From Taudactylus pleione (lineage: Eukaryota > Chordata > Amphibia > Anura > Myobatrachidae): a stretch of 64,000 nt of DNA. The stretch covers positions 9,110,501 to 9,174,500 of the forward strand of contig JAUIMM010000113.1 of the NCBI GenBank assembly GCA_031769625.1, given 5' to 3'. The notes below the pieces were generated by a model that was given only the letters and a program-made list of their open reading frames with translations, searched no databases and was not told where the DNA came from. The position numbers and the translations under genes were made by a program. Positions 1-11,969 of this stretch are shown here, piece after piece; position 1 is the stretch's first letter, and the number at the start of each line of letters is the position of its first letter.

Positions 1-267
1 TATCATGGTAAGGACTGTTCAGCACTGCCCTCTTGCAAATTCAATATTAACTTTTAAAAAGCTACTGATTAAACTTGTATCATCTTGCAACATGCAAGTG
101 CTTTTAGTAAGTGTTGACCTTGAAACACCTTGCCAGCTATCGCAGTAGATAAATGGCAATTATGATCACTATGCTAAAAAATAAGAATATTTTCCCAATT
201 TAATGCATAGAATACTACAGTTTTATTATAGGTCACATTAAAACTGTATATACTTTCAGCCTTTGGA

Positions 268-438
268 GTCTATTTACTAAGCAGTGTTAAGAGACAGAGT
301 GAAAAGTGATAAGGTGCCAGCCAATCAGCTCCCAACTGTCATTTTTCAAACACAGCCTGTGAGATGACAGTTGGGAGCTGATTGGCTGGCACCTTATCAC
401 TTTTCACTCTGTCTCCTAACACTGCTTAGTAAATAGAC
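268..438. mobile_element. Palindromic MITE (TTTACTAAGC family)
   Basis: This 171-bp near-perfect inverted repeat starts GTCTATTTACTAAGC and ends with its complement. The stem includes GCCAGCCAATCAGCTCCCAA and the loop is around TTTCAAACACAGCC. It is the same family as the better-bounded copy at 18288-18462, which has TTA target duplications, so it is likely PIF/Harbinger-derived. Confidence 0.8.
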
Positions 439-496
439 GATCTCTTAAGATCATATCATATTGTAATGTAGCCTAAATCCTTTCTCTGTTTCATAG

Positions 497-694
497 GTCC
501 CGAGTCTTGGCATAATTCCTTCCCCATTGCTCTTCATGACCACCAGTCTCCTATCGATATAAAATCCAGTGAAGCAACGCACGACTCATCACTTAAACCT
601 TTGAGCATTAGCTATGATCCATCGACCGCAAAAGTCATCTTAAATAATGGCCATTCCTTCAACGTAGAGTTTGAGGATTCTGAAGACAAATCAG
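497..694 (+). CDS. ca2-like: Cytosolic alpha-carbonic anhydrase, exon 2 (gene 5'-incomplete in window)
   Basis: The product catalyses reversible CO2 hydration in the cytosol with a zinc centre. This 198-bp exon begins with the last two bases of a split Gly codon and encodes [12 protein letters not shown] through DSEDKS. It contains the QSPIDI motif and [10 protein letters not shown]; the His of NNGH (codon 652-654) is the proton-shuttle position His64. The acceptor is AG at 495-496 and the donor is CAG|GTTAGT. Exon sizes of 198, 119, 93, 63, 156 and 120 bp match the canonical CA gene layout. Across all exons about 249 residues are encoded. The usual 260 would be completed by exon 1, which is upstream of the window. 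His64, Leu198 and Thr200 (CA2 numbering) argue against CA3 and CA1 and for CA2, but some stretches also resemble CA1 and CA13. The family call is firm; the paralogue call is moderate. Confidence 0.93.
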
Positions 695-1169
695 GTTAGT
701 TCCTCATAGAATGTAATTAGTCATTTGATGGCCGTTGACCCCTGGCGGATTTAAAAGTTTATAATGGTCAAGAGCGCTTTGAAATGATCCTTCAGTTGCA
801 GGTCTGTAATCTAGTTTCTACACTTTTCAGTAGAAGTCCACATATGATATACTGGGAAGACAGGTCTTCTTCTGAGACACCCAGGATTGTGCTCAGTGAT
901 CTTTGCTTCATGTTCTTTATGCAGAATGTTCTTGTAGGTTATAACTAGAGCCATGCCAAGCCTAGGCTCAAGGTTACTGCGGTCTTATCTGCAACAGATA
1001 TGCTGTAGATAAATATATGCAGGCTGCTACTGTACTTTTCCACTTAACCACCAATACCAGAATCAAAGCACTACAAAGAAATGTTATAGGCTACTCCGTT
1101 TCATTGCTCATTGCAGTATCCAACCAAAAAATGTTATTGGAAAAAACAGATACACATTGGTTTGACGGA
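695..1169. other. Intron 2 sequence, nothing recognised
   Basis: Unique-looking AT-rich intron sequence. I see no coding signal, RNA gene or bounded repeat. Confidence 0.5.
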
Positions 1170-1480
1170 CTACACACGTAGAGATTTTCTGTCCAACCAT
1201 CCAACTAGTTGATTGGTTGGAATGAAAATCTGGTAAGGTATGAAAGTAAATGACAATCAGCAATTTGCTCCCAAACACTGGAAAATGGACAAAAACTGTT
1301 GTTTGAACAAATTGTTTAGATCAAACATTTAACAAACTTATCTGACCGACCATTTTCATCTGTTTTCTGGCATTTAGGAGCAAATTGCTGATCATCAGTT
1401 ACTCCCATACGTTACCAGATTTTCATTCCAACCAATCAACTGGTTAGATGGCTGAACAGAAAATCTTTACGTGTGTACCC
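1170..1480. mobile_element. Palindromic MITE (GGTACACACGTA family)
   Basis: An inverted repeat of about 310 bp: ACACACGTAGAGATTTTCTG at the left is mirrored by CAGAAAATCTTTACGTGTGT at the right, with further mirrored blocks (GCAATTTGCTCC / GGAGCAAATTGC). The ends resemble the GGGTACACAC termini of the MITE split at 35051/43171. The exact target duplication is unclear. Confidence 0.7.
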
Positions 1481-2180
1481 AGCATAAGGGGCATTTCCAA
1501 TTAACTGCGAGGTTTTCACAGTACAAATTACCATGGACATCGCAACCATTTTTTAATTACCTGCAGTAAAAAAATGGTTGAAGTAATTTTTACTGCAAAG
1601 ACCCGTGGGTAATAAAAAAAAAAAATGGAAAATCAGCCTGTACCCCCCCCAAAAAATAAAAAGAATACAGCAGCTCCTGGGGGATAAAGTATTTTACTCT
1701 GTGGAAGATGAGGAGGAAGAAAGTTGAGTGACGTCAGCCTGTCCGGGTGGCTGAGGAGGAGGACAGGGCTGCCAGAAGTTAATGTAATTATGCACTAATT
1801 ATTGGACTAATTAGGGTCATTGGAAACTTCTAATTGCCTAATTAGTTATTAGCTGCTGTGTTTTAGGGGTTCTGGGGAAAGTACCAACATTTTTACCATA
1901 GATTTTAGGATTTTCCTGACTTTTGCACCTGCTGGGGGGCTGCAAGAAAAAGAACGCATTAATAGGAAATCGCCGGCAATTGTAATAGGAAAAAGCTAGT
2001 GACATCGGGCTTTTCCAAATTAACTCTCCCAATCGCATATGCTCTTAAGCCTACAAATATTTTCCTGAGCAGCTTAGCACCTGCCCCTACTCTCGGGAGT
2101 AGTGTTCTTACGATGAATCTAGTTCCTCTTACTGCAACCCCGGACACATGAAATGTTTTGCTGTTATTAGCAGACATACA
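1481..2180. other. Intron 2 sequence, nothing recognised
   Basis: AT-rich with short homopolymers. A few open frames up to 83 codons have no recognisable product. Confidence 0.4.
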
Positions 2181-5100
2181 GGGGTATTCAATATGAAACG
2201 TTAACTTCACTGCCGAAGTTTACGTTTCATATCGGAGTTTTTTTCTGCGTTAAAGTATCGGGCGCGCTCCCGCGTATCCCCGTATTTAATTTGAAATCGT
2301 CGAAAGCGGGAACCTCCGAAGTTGGATTTGCGTAAAGTTACAATTTTTTCCATAAAAAATTTGTAAGACCCCCCTAAAGTTGTAAAATCATGGGGGATCA
2401 CTATGGGTACCCCCGTTTTAGCCTTTAAATGAAAGTCGGGGATTTAAATAGCCGCAGCAGGTGTTTTTTTCCCGACATTGAAGAAGTGTTGCAGAAGAGC
2501 ACTTAGGTTATTTTTTTTTCGTTTTTTTAAGTGGTCCCATCAAATTTGGGGTACATGAAAATGGGTACTAGCATATTTTTAAGTCCCTAAAGTAAGTTTT
2601 TAAAAATTCTGCATTTGTGCACCTGCCGCTATAATTCTATTCTTCAAAACACCTGCCGCATACTTGCAGAATAGCCCTGAACCTATTTCCCTATTGTTAA
2701 ACAATTTTTTCCCATTTTTTTTTTTCACCCCAATTTTTAAATTAAATTTTTGGGGTGTCCCTATTTTTTTTTCAAACCCAAATTTATTTTTTTAAGGGTG
2801 TTCCGATTTTTTGTAGGACATTTTTTTTGAACATTTCCTTTTAAGGGGAGATTCCCAAAACTACAGGCTATTCTTTATAAGCCTACACCCCCAAACCCCT
2901 ATTCTGCTTTTTTTTCCACTTGCTATAGTGCTTAGAAAAATTATCCCTGTTTTTCAAAAAATGACCCTTGAGCCCATTTAAGGAAAAAAATGGGAATTTT
3001 CGGGAAATATGCCTGGGACCCCCCTAAAGATGTCCTGACATGGGGTATCACTATGGGTAACCCCGTTTTTGCCTGCTTAAGAAAGTCGGGTTTTTAAATA
3101 GCTTTGCAAGGTGTTTTTCCCTGCCGCGGCTATTAGAAACCCCGACTTCCTTCAGGAGTCAAAAATGGGGGTACCCTTAGTGATCCCCCATGTCTAGACA
3201 TCATTAGGGGGGTCCCTAGAATATTTTCCGAAAATTCCTGTTTTTGTTAACCTTTAAAAAAAACAATTGTAAAAATTAAAAAAAAAAATGACATAAGGTC
3301 CCCCCCCCAAAAGCCAAACCAGCCCCAGGCTAGCCAGCCAGTGGTGGTTTCTAAAAATACGGGGAACAAAATGTGTAGGGTTCCACCGTATTTTACAAAC
3401 CAACACCAGGCTGCAGGGACTAGTGCTGGTTTTAAATATAGGGGGCCAAAACGACGTGGGGTACCCCCTGTATTTAAGACCAGCACCAGACCCAACCGAC
3501 CGGGGTGCAATGCCACAGCCCGGAGACCCAATCACCGGGGCACCAGGTCCAAAGCATTACACCCCAAGTCGGTCAGCGCAAGCCGGTGATCTCGGGGGAG
3601 TCGGGGACCCCCCAAAAAAGGGTCCCCCATCTCCCGAGTACTACAGGCTTACGCTGAAGCCTGGGGCTCATCCCCATACCCCTGGAGCGGTGGGTATGGG
3701 GGTAATAGGGGGGCCAAATAATGTAAAACTATTGTACTTTACAGTGGAACTACAAGTGCCAGCATGCCTGCCATTTTGCACTTGTGGAACTACAAGTGCC
3801 AGCAGACATGCGGCACCTGTAATTTCACTGTAAAATAAATAGTTAAAAAAAGACAAAACACACACACCGTGCCCAGTATAAGTTTATTACACACACCTAC
3901 CCATTCACACATACTTACCTATACCAGATGTTCGGTCCCCTTGTCAAGTAGAGATACATGGTAGCTGGCCCTGCAAGAAAGATTTCATACTCACCTACAT
4001 CCAGCGCTGGTCTCCGCAGTAATCCATGGGTGTTTTAAAACAAAAGAATGTGTTACCCGATCCACGCTACAAGCTATCGGTATGTGTGTTGTCACAAATA
4101 CACATAGCTCCCGAATGGCCGCTGCCGGGACTTCACGGGGCATTGCAGTCCCATCAGCCAATCAGTGGCAGCGCTCACTGTAGAGCGCCCGCTGATTGGC
4201 TCCGGCTGACAGTTCCCACGTGGGCTGATTCACCCACGTGGGAACTGTCAGTTGCCGGAGCCTATCAGCGGCCGCGCTACAGTGAGCGCTGCCGCTGATT
4301 GGCTGATGGGACTGCAATGCCCCGTGCGCGGCCATTCGGGAGCTATGTGTATGTATGACAACACACATACCGATAGCTTGTAGCGTGGATCGGGTAACAC
4401 GTTTTTTTGCTTTAAAACACCCATGGATTACTGCGGAGACCAGCGCTGGATGTAGGTGAGTATGAAATCTTTCTTGCAGGGCCAGCTACCATGGATCTCT
4501 ACTGGACAAGGGGACAGAAACTTCTGGTATAGGTAAGTATGTGTGAATGGGTAGGTGTATGTAATAAACTTATACTGGGCACGGTGTGTGTGTTTTGTCT
4601 TTTTTTAACTATTTATTTTACAGTGAAATTACAGGTGCCGCATGTCTGCTGGCACTTGTAGTTCCACAAGTGCAAAATGGCAGGCATGCTGGCACTTGTA
4701 GTTCCACTGTAAAGTACAATAGTGTTACATTATTTGGCCCCCCTATTACCCCCATACCCACCAAGCAAGGGGTATGGGGAAGAGCCCCAGGCTTCAGCGT
4801 AAGCCTGTGGTGCTCGGGAGAGGGGGGACCCTTTTTTTGGGGGTCCCCGACTCCCCCGAGATCACCGGCTTGCGCTGACCGACTTGGGGTGTAATTCTTT
4901 GGACCTGGAGCCCCGGTGATTGAATCTCCGGGCTGTGGCATTACACCCCGGTCGGTTGGGTCTGGTGCTGGTCTTAAATATAGGGGGTACCCCACGTCGT
5001 TTTGGCCCCCTATATTTAAAACCAGCACTAGTCCCTGCAGCCTGGTGTTGGTTTGTAAAATACGGTGGGACCCTACACATTTTGTCCCCGTATATTTAGA

Positions 5101-5898
5101 AACCACCACTGGCTGGCAAGCGTGGGGCTGGTTTGGCTTTTGGGGGGGGGACCTTATGTCATTTTTTCTTAAAATTTTTACACATTTTTTTAACAGGTTA
5201 ACAAAAACGGGAATTTTCGGGAAATATTCTAGGGACCCCCCTAATGATGTCTAGACATGGGGGATCACTATGGGTACCCCCATTTTTAACTCCTGAAGGA
5301 AGTCGGGCTTTCTAATAGCCGCGGCAAGTGCATAAATGTGACTTTGAAGAAAGTGGTGCAGAAGAGCATTTAGAATTTTTTTGGGGGAAAAATAACTATG
5401 CCCAGCAAATTTGGGGTACTTGAAAATGGGGGTCAGCATATTTTAAAGTTGCTAAACAGACTTGAAAAAATTGTGAAAAACCCACTTGCGCAAGGAGCTG
5501 CAATGAAAAAAACACCTGGGGCATACTTGGGGACCCCCCCAGAGTCAAGTTCGCTATTTTTTAACTTTGTTCCCCAACATTTTTTTTTTTGGCCCCCAAA
5601 TTCAAATTGCTTTTCTTGGGGTGTCCCGATTTTTTTTTTTTTTTGACACAGATCGTTTCAAGGGGTCATTCTGAAGGGTGCAGGCTATTTTTTTTAAGCC
5701 TGCACCCCTAAACCCCATTTCTGCACTTTTTTTCTACACCAATGGTGAAAACTTATCCCCGTTTTTTAACTTTGACTTTTCAAAAATGCGATAAGTCTTT
5801 GATATTGAATACAGTGTAAAAGTAAAACCTGCGATAATGACGTCATAATTGCGATATTAACGCAAAAACGATGTTATCGCACCCATATTGAATACCCC
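2181..5898. mobile_element. 3.7-kb complex fold-back transposable element
   Basis: The outer termini GGGGTATTCAATAT and ATATTGAATACCCC are inverted. The core (about 3110-5345) is a giant palindrome with an axis near 4228, where CTGACAGTTCCCACGTGGG faces its own complement across 8 bases. Arms of over 1 kb pair with few differences. Segments 2390-2960 and 5260-5790 are also direct repeats of each other, so one unit appears in both orientations. Open frames here are mirrored in the two arms and show no known domain. It is non-autonomous, with termini like frog PIF/Harbinger MITEs (inference). Confidence 0.75.
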
Positions 5899-6443
5899 TA
5901 ATAAACCCACATACAGCTGTTGTTTATCACACCATTTACTAAATGTTAGAATCTAAAAATCTTTTAATGTTTTTGCGAAAGTATACTGTTTATATAAGTG
6001 TCTGATATACTTACTGCAGGTGTTGTGCATATAGATACAAAGTATGACATACTTGGTATTCTCTTGTAGCTGAATAAATAATGCCATTGTGTTCTCCAGC
6101 ATGAAAAGTGAGAGGCAGTTCCTACTCCGGTTACTGTGTCATTGTTGGACTTATTGACCCAGGGAGCACCCAGAATTGATGCATAGTGACACTAGTCAAA
6201 GCCAGTCTATAAGATCATTATCAGTCACCTTGCTGCCCCACATTTTCAAGGTGATAGTTGATACCATTGAGGGACTAATAGAATTTTACTATTTCTGGTC
6301 ATTTACAAAACAATATTCTGATTTCTTCCTGGATTAAGTGAAGTTTTTTGAACCTTATGGATTTTACTGCTTAAAATATAGTATTTACATGATAGACAAA
6401 CGTGATCAATGTGCATTTAATGCTAGACACAAATAGAGGTGTA
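5899..6443. other. Intron 2 sequence, nothing recognised
   Basis: Ordinary AT-rich intron sequence without a bounded repeat or coding signal. Confidence 0.5.
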
Positions 6444-6639
6444 GGGGGTAGATTTACTAAAGCCTCTAAAACACACAAGTGGTGATGTTGCGCATAGCAA
6501 TGATAACTAGGGCTCAATGTAATTAATAGAGTGCGAGCTGGTGCCGATTCTGGAGTACATGCGAGCCCCTAGAATCTGATTGGTTGCTGTGAGCAACAAC
6601 ACCACTTGTCTGTTTTGGAAGCTTTAGTAAATCTACCCC
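6444..6639. mobile_element. MITE with GGGGTAGATTTACTAAAGC termini
   Basis: Terminal inverted repeats GTAGATTTACTAAAGC and GCTTTAGTAAATCTAC bound a 196-bp element. GTA occurs on both outer sides (6441-6443, 6640-6642), consistent with a 3-bp target duplication as in PIF/Harbinger. The internal sequence differs from the 268-438 family although the ends are related. Confidence 0.7.
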
Positions 6640-6661
6640 GTAATCTCTCTTGTCCCTAGAC

Positions 6662-6857
6662 CACAGGTTCTCAAACTCGGTCCTCTGGAGCCGAAACAGT
6701 GCATGTTTTCCAGGTCTCCTCACAGAATCACAAGTGAAATAATTCTATAGATATATTAAAACGTGTCAGTGAGTAATGAGTACACTTGTGCACCTGCTGG
6801 GTGAGCTGCAAAACGTGACCTGTGTGTGGTCCTAAGGACTGAGTTTGAGAACCACTG
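6662..6857. mobile_element. hAT-type MITE (GGTTCTCAAACTC ends)
   Basis: The left end CACAGGTTCTCAAACTC and the right end GAGTTTGAGAACCACTG are inverted copies. The ends resemble the common vertebrate hAT terminus CAGTGGTTCTCAAACT. The first bases on the left are altered, and no clean 8-bp target duplication remains. Confidence 0.65.
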
Positions 6858-7310
6858 CGTTACAATTATTGTAATTATTTAAGAAACATATAAGTGTCTT
6901 CATAATGCCTGAGGGATGTGTCATAAAACTGATTTACTTCCAGCTATAAATGAGCCCCAGAGCAGCTACATAGTTTGGCAAGTATAAACTGTATATATAC
7001 TGTACAAATATATACATATATATATATTCCTCCAGGGAGTGTGACGACATCACTAATGCGTTGCACACACCCAGTCCAGCCTCAGGGAGATTTCTAGACT
7101 CTGTAGGGAGTCAGTGATATCAGCCCCATTATGTAGTATGACCTGGGACTATAGGACTACGGTCTTATAAAGATCCCATCCAATCGTTCACTTTACAATA
7201 TAGGTCTGTTGCTGATATCACAATATGTGAAACCAGCATTAACTCTGCCATACTTCCTGCATTGAATACTTTGTTATACAGCTTTTTCACAGTCCCTGGC
7301 AGGAACACTG
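6858..7310. other. Intron 2 sequence, nothing recognised
   Basis: AT-rich intron with a short TA run near 7010-7026. No gene or bounded repeat is seen. Confidence 0.45.
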
Positions 7311-7715
7311 TAGTACCAGCCAACACATGGGCACCACAGCACCAGCCAACACATGGGCACCACAGCACCAACCAACACGTGGGCACCACAGCACCAACCA
7401 ACACATGTTCACCACACACTAGCCAGCACATTTGCATCACAGCAACAGATAAAACATTGATACCACAATACCAGCCAACACATGGGCACCACAGCATCAG
7501 CCAACACGTGGGCACCACAGCACCAGCCAACATATGTGCACCACAGCACCAGCCAACACATGGGCAGCACAGCACCAGCCAACATATGGGCACCACAGCG
7601 GCAGCTACACATGGGCACAACAGCACCAGCCAACACGTGGGCACCACAGCATCAGTCAACACATGGGCACCAGAACACCAGCCAAAACATGGGCACCACA
7701 GTACCAGCCAACACA
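7311..7715. repeat. 26-bp minisatellite, about 15 copies
   Basis: The unit is roughly AGCACCAGCCAACACATGGG plus CACCAC (26 bp), tandemly repeated with scattered substitutions. Because 26 is not a multiple of 3, the same repeat peptide rotates through all frames and produces open frames on both strands. These are not genes. Confidence 0.9.
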
Positions 7716-7800
7716 AGGATCCCTTATCTGTTTCTATGTTTCAGGTTACATAGTATATTTTTATATTGATGAATATATACAGTACTGTATATATATATAC

Positions 7801-8095
7801 AGAATGTAAGCTCTTGCGAGCAGGGCCCTCTACCCTCTTGTGCTTCTCCTTACTATATGTTCATCTACTTCTTACTCACCACTAGGACAACTAACACTTG
7901 GTGCCTATGCTTTGCTGCTTATGTGGGTGTTATGGCCACCTATGTATCAATGTATATTATCCATGTCCTTGTCCTTCATTGTATTGTATTTTACTGTAAG
8001 TCACTTTTTGGTTATGTACCTTGTAAGGCGCTGCGGAACACTTGTGGCGCCATATAAATAAACAATAATAATAATAATAATATATATATATACAC
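7801..8095 (+). mobile_element. L2-like LINE 3' tail
   Basis: Begins AATGTAAGCTCTTGCGAGCAGG and ends GGCGCTGCGGAAC...GGCGCCATATAAATAAA followed by (ATA)n. The first block recurs in reverse at about 43195-43230, next to an L2-like reverse transcriptase remnant, and the tail recurs in reverse at 14955. This ties it to the 3' UTR of that LINE family. Only the 3' end is present, as expected for 5'-truncated LINE insertions. Confidence 0.65.
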
Positions 8096-8173
8096 ATATA
8101 TATATATATAAATGACAGGCTTAATCCACGGCACTCAACCATCAAGGGTGCCCTTGGTATGTAATACATAATA

Positions 8174-8208
<35 letters not shown>
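8174..8208. repeat. (TA)n microsatellite
   Basis: An uninterrupted TA run of about 17 units. A shorter interrupted TA tract lies at 8080-8110. Confidence 0.9.
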
Positions 8209-8210
<2 letters not shown>

Positions 8211-9238
8211 AGCTCCATTTATATCATAAACACCTCGCCACTAATAATGTAAACACCTCGCTAAATGTAAATTTCTAAATTTAACGTTCCAAGCAGACCC
8301 ATCGCAGAGTGGTTGACAGGAAGTGAGCGTTTGGGGGTGATGACGGGGGGTTGGTCGGCGTAACGCAGGTGCGTTTGAACGCCGTTGCAGGGGTGTGCAT
8401 AAATTAGCCATTGCGATGCCACACGCAGCATGAGCTCTCACTGCGACAAGGTTAGCAAATTCCAAGTAAGGTCTGGCCATGTGCAAGTGTGTGTGAGGCT
8501 CCAATGGTACTCACTGTTACCGATGGATGTGTGTAAGAGTATGTGGACGTCCTTATGTTGAGCTGCGATGGCATAGCGAACATAGACATTAGCAGATTTT
8601 CACAGTGGGACTACGTGCGGAATCGCAGCTGATCCGTAATGAATCCGGCCCAATGTTAACAATTGTACGGGCTTAACCCATGGCTGTCATTGTTTATATC
8701 TCTCCCCCTCCTGCTCCTGTCCTTTTATATTTGATTATGACTTTGCCTGTCTCTTAACAAAGCTTCTCTTGTCTGTTTACTTAACTGTCCATTGTGCTGC
8801 TTTACATGCAGAGCAGTGTCATGCCTTTGTTAATACTAAATTCACCAAACAACCTAGGATCCAATATTTTATTCACGCTGCTAGAAAAAATATCTGTGCA
8901 GCATTCACAGTAATGTCTCAAGGCGTTTGTCATATTTCATTTCCTTATTTTGTGATATACAGACTTTCATCTAATTAATTCCCTTTAAGCTTAACTGGTT
9001 TTTATTGATGTTCAAAGTAAACCAAGTTAGAGAGACGTAACTTAAATCAAATGGGAGATCCAGGGGAGCAGATTGGGGGACATGTAATCACACCTGCTGA
9101 CTCGTAATAGTCAATATAGATTTTGTTATGCTGTGTCCACTGTACTCAGTAACTAGCATGTGTGTATGTTTGTATGTATATGTGAGTGTATATATGACAC
9201 AGGGCAAAGGGTAGAGGGTAAACAACAAGAATATAAAG
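8209..9238. other. Intron 2, possible degraded MITE half
   Basis: The GC-rich part 8280-8655 ends with ATGAATCCGGCCCA, which resembles the complement of GGGCCTGATTCA-type MITE termini seen elsewhere in the window, but no matching left end is visible. The remainder is ordinary intron sequence. Confidence 0.35.
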
Positions 9239-9520
9239 CAGAGCCGTAGCTAGACTTTTTGGTGCCCTGTGCCAAAGAGAGCATTGGCGCCCCCCCATTT
9301 TTTTTAAATAGAGACAAAAGAGAGTGCACCTGAAAAAGGGCCATGGCCTCATGGGGAAGGGCCAGGGATAGGGGAGGTTAGGAGATGCTGGGGATAACAG
9401 AAGAGGAAGCTACAAGTGATAATGGTAATTAACATGAAAAGTGACAGGCCCAAACAGCGCCCCCTGCCCTGCGGTGCCCTGGGCCATGGCACTGGTCGCA
9501 CTACCCTAGTTACAGCCCTG
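9239..9520. mobile_element. hAT-type non-autonomous element with perfect 8-bp TSD
   Basis: Termini CAGAGCCGTAGCTAG and CTAGTTACAGCCCTG are imperfect inverted repeats. ATATAAAG flanks both sides (9231-9238 and 9521-9528), the 8-bp duplication expected of hAT. The interior includes a GGTGCCCTGTGCC-like block. A sister copy in the opposite orientation is at 23376-23662. Confidence 0.9.
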
Positions 9521-10038
9521 ATATAAAGGATGTCTTTCTTTACCCTGTTTCTATGTTATACAAGAACTTTGGGAAGGCTCCTTGGCAGCTACAGTATAAA
9601 GTGGAGAGTGGAAAGTGCCGAGTATTGAGTGGCTGCCAAACTACAGGACTACTGGGCATCACACCCACTGAATGAGGATTATTGTTAAAAGTCATTTGCC
9701 TAATATTCTATTAAGTGGAGAGATAGATCTATGTTCATCCCGTTACTGTATTGTGAAGTTCAGAAGATTGCTTTCTATGGTCAGAAAATGGCCTTTTTAT
9801 GGTTCCTTTATAATAAGTTTTTAATTGAATTTAACTTCAACTATAAAATAATTATATTGTTTTCCTACAATGAAATTGTTACTTCCCTACGTAGCATTAT
9901 TGAACAAGCTAATGGCATGAATAAAAAGAGTCAGGTTTCTCAGCGCTTAAAATGGAAAGCAATAGACAAGATTTAGCATCAGACTAATTACCAAATGATT
10001 TCCTTCACTCCGGTGTAATTCTGTTCCTGCTGCTCTTG
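9521..10038. other. Intron 2 sequence, nothing recognised
   Basis: AT-rich intron. An 81-codon open frame (9731-9976) is low-complexity and has no recognisable domain. Confidence 0.4.
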
Positions 10039-10493
10039 TATTGTGTGTCCTGTAGCTATAATGTGTGTTGTATGCTCCTGCAGGGCTCTCAGTGTATTGT
10101 GTGTCCTGTAGCTATTATGTGTGTTGTATGCTCCTGCAGGGCTCTCAGTGTATTGTGTGTCCTGTAGCTATTATGTGTGTTGTATGCTCCTGCAGGGCTC
10201 TCAGTGTATTGTGTGTCCTGTAGCTATTATGTGTGTTGTATGCTCCTGCAGGGCTCTCAGTGTATTGTGTGTCCTGTAGCTATTATGTGTGTTGTATGCT
10301 CCTGCAGGGCTCTCAGTGTATTGTGTGTCCTGTAGCTATTATGTGTGTTGTATGCTCCTGCAGGGCTCTCAGTGTATTGTGTGTCCTGTAGCTATTATGT
10401 GTGTTGTATGCTCCTGCAGGGCTCTCAGTGTATTGCGTGTCCTGTAGCTATTATGTGTGTTGTATGCTCCTGCAGGGCTCTCAGTGTATTGTG
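10039..10493. repeat. 56-bp tandem array, eight nearly identical copies
   Basis: Units start at 10039, 10095, 10151, 10207, 10263, 10319, 10375 and 10431, each running from TATTGTGTGTCCTGTAGCTA to GCAGGGCTCTCAGTG. A ninth copy breaks off after eight bases. Only one or two substitutions are visible in the whole array, so it was homogenised or expanded recently. Confidence 0.97.
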
Positions 10494-11033
10494 CCTGTCT
10501 CAGAGGTAGCGGTATGACTGACATAGTGAAAGAATAAAGACATTTTATTATTATTTATAAATAGCAAAAAAATTAACAGCACTGTATAATGAACTACTTA
10601 TTTTAAAAACAATGAACTTTATAGTTGGGAATTAGTTATGATTTGTCAAGTATTTCGGGGATAGACAGCAGAGGGGTAAATCCTGTCCAATCTATGCTTT
10701 GTGTAAAGGTTTTTACAGATTATTTACAGTAGGAAAAAAATATTTTATTTTCTGGGTTAACTCTTTGTGTAATGTACATGTACAGTGCAACAGTGCAAGC
10801 ACACAACATGCATATATTGCATCTGTCAGCAATATGGGAATGCCGTGCCTTTACAGCTCTATTTGTGCATAACACACACATGTAAAGCTATATCTAAGGT
10901 AGTCCTGTAGGCTACAGTAATTGCTTGTTCCAATTTCATATTGTGAATAAGCACATATCTCTATAGAGAAATAGGCAGTACAAGCACATATCTCTCTATA
11001 GATAACAGGCAGTACATTACTATATATATATAT
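10494..11033. other. Intron 2 sequence, nothing recognised
   Basis: AT-rich, with a partly duplicated block (AGCACATATCTCTATAGA, 10948-11003) and a short TA tract at its end. Confidence 0.4.
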
Positions 11034-11577
11034 CAGGGACATGCAGTCAGGGTGTCATACTCCTGAGATTTGATATAAAAATTATTAAAATAATACAAAT
11101 AACTTATAAACATCTTCTTTGTTTATTGTGATCATTTTTATGGTTAGCACGCACCAGCTTTGTGGAGCTCACTGGGACTGCAGGGAGATGAGAGATGAGG
11201 CAGCAACAGCTCAGCCTCGCTTCTGTATAGTCAGACACAGCATGCAGTGCTGGGGATGGGGCCACACTAAGGCAGCAAGCTGCACAGAAAGAGAACTAAT
11301 AGACGCATGCCTCTGAGTATGGGGGGCATGCCTTGAGCATTGATGGACACCTTGGATGTGTCATGTGACCAGGAAGTGCGCTGCAGTGTTTAGAGATTGG
11401 ACCTCAGTCAGCAGCAACAAGAGAAGACACAATGATGCAGGTAGGAGAATCAATGGACACTGAAGCATAGTGTGGTGAGAGAAGAGTTACATTGAGTAGG
11501 GGGTGAGACAGGCTCTTAGCACTCAGACCCATCTCCATGTGTGCCTCGCCAGCCATTGACCTCACTGCACGTCACTG
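11034..11577. mobile_element. hAT-type non-autonomous element inserted in a TA microsatellite
   Basis: The ends CAGGGACATGCAGTCAGG and CCTCACTGCACGTCACTG are inverted repeats. Both flanks read ATATATAT (11026-11033, 11578-11585), consistent with an 8-bp duplication but weak evidence because the target is a TA run. No transposase remnant is seen inside. Confidence 0.7.
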
Positions 11578-11585
11578 ATATATAT

Positions 11586-11969
11586 ATATATATATATATG
11601 TATATATCAATCATTGCCCCACCACCAGTAAAGCTTACAGTTTACAGTCCTTACCACACTAACTTAACTCACAAACACATTAGGGTTCATTGATCTGAAA
11701 CAAATGAGCTTACCAGTACGTTTCTGGACTGAGGTAGGAAACCAGAGCACCTCCCAGGATAAGGCTGGCAACTTTTGGCCTAATTCAGGTTCTTCTATCA
11801 GTGGTCCTCAATGAAAAAATTAACTTGATTCAAACTGCGTATGTATAGCTTTATATAGGCAATGAAATATATGACAAATTATTTTAAGAGCTTTATTCAA
11901 ATACAAAACTACTAGCCCAATATGATTACTATTCAATACATATACTATAGTAGTGACTGGTATATCATA
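11586..11969. other. Intron 2 sequence, nothing recognised
   Basis: Begins in the remaining TA microsatellite, then ordinary intron sequence. Confidence 0.4.

Noticed and set aside
3247..5254. Open frames in the fold-back element, some mirrored in both arms (up to 163 codons)
   Set aside because: The same peptides appear from both arms because of the palindrome; they match no domain I recognise and the sequence is non-autonomous in character.
7165..7809. Open frames of His-Gln-Pro-Thr type (163 codons) and a Cys/Trp-rich minus frame (183 codons)
   Set aside because: The 26-bp unit rotates through all frames and yields open frames on both strands by composition alone.
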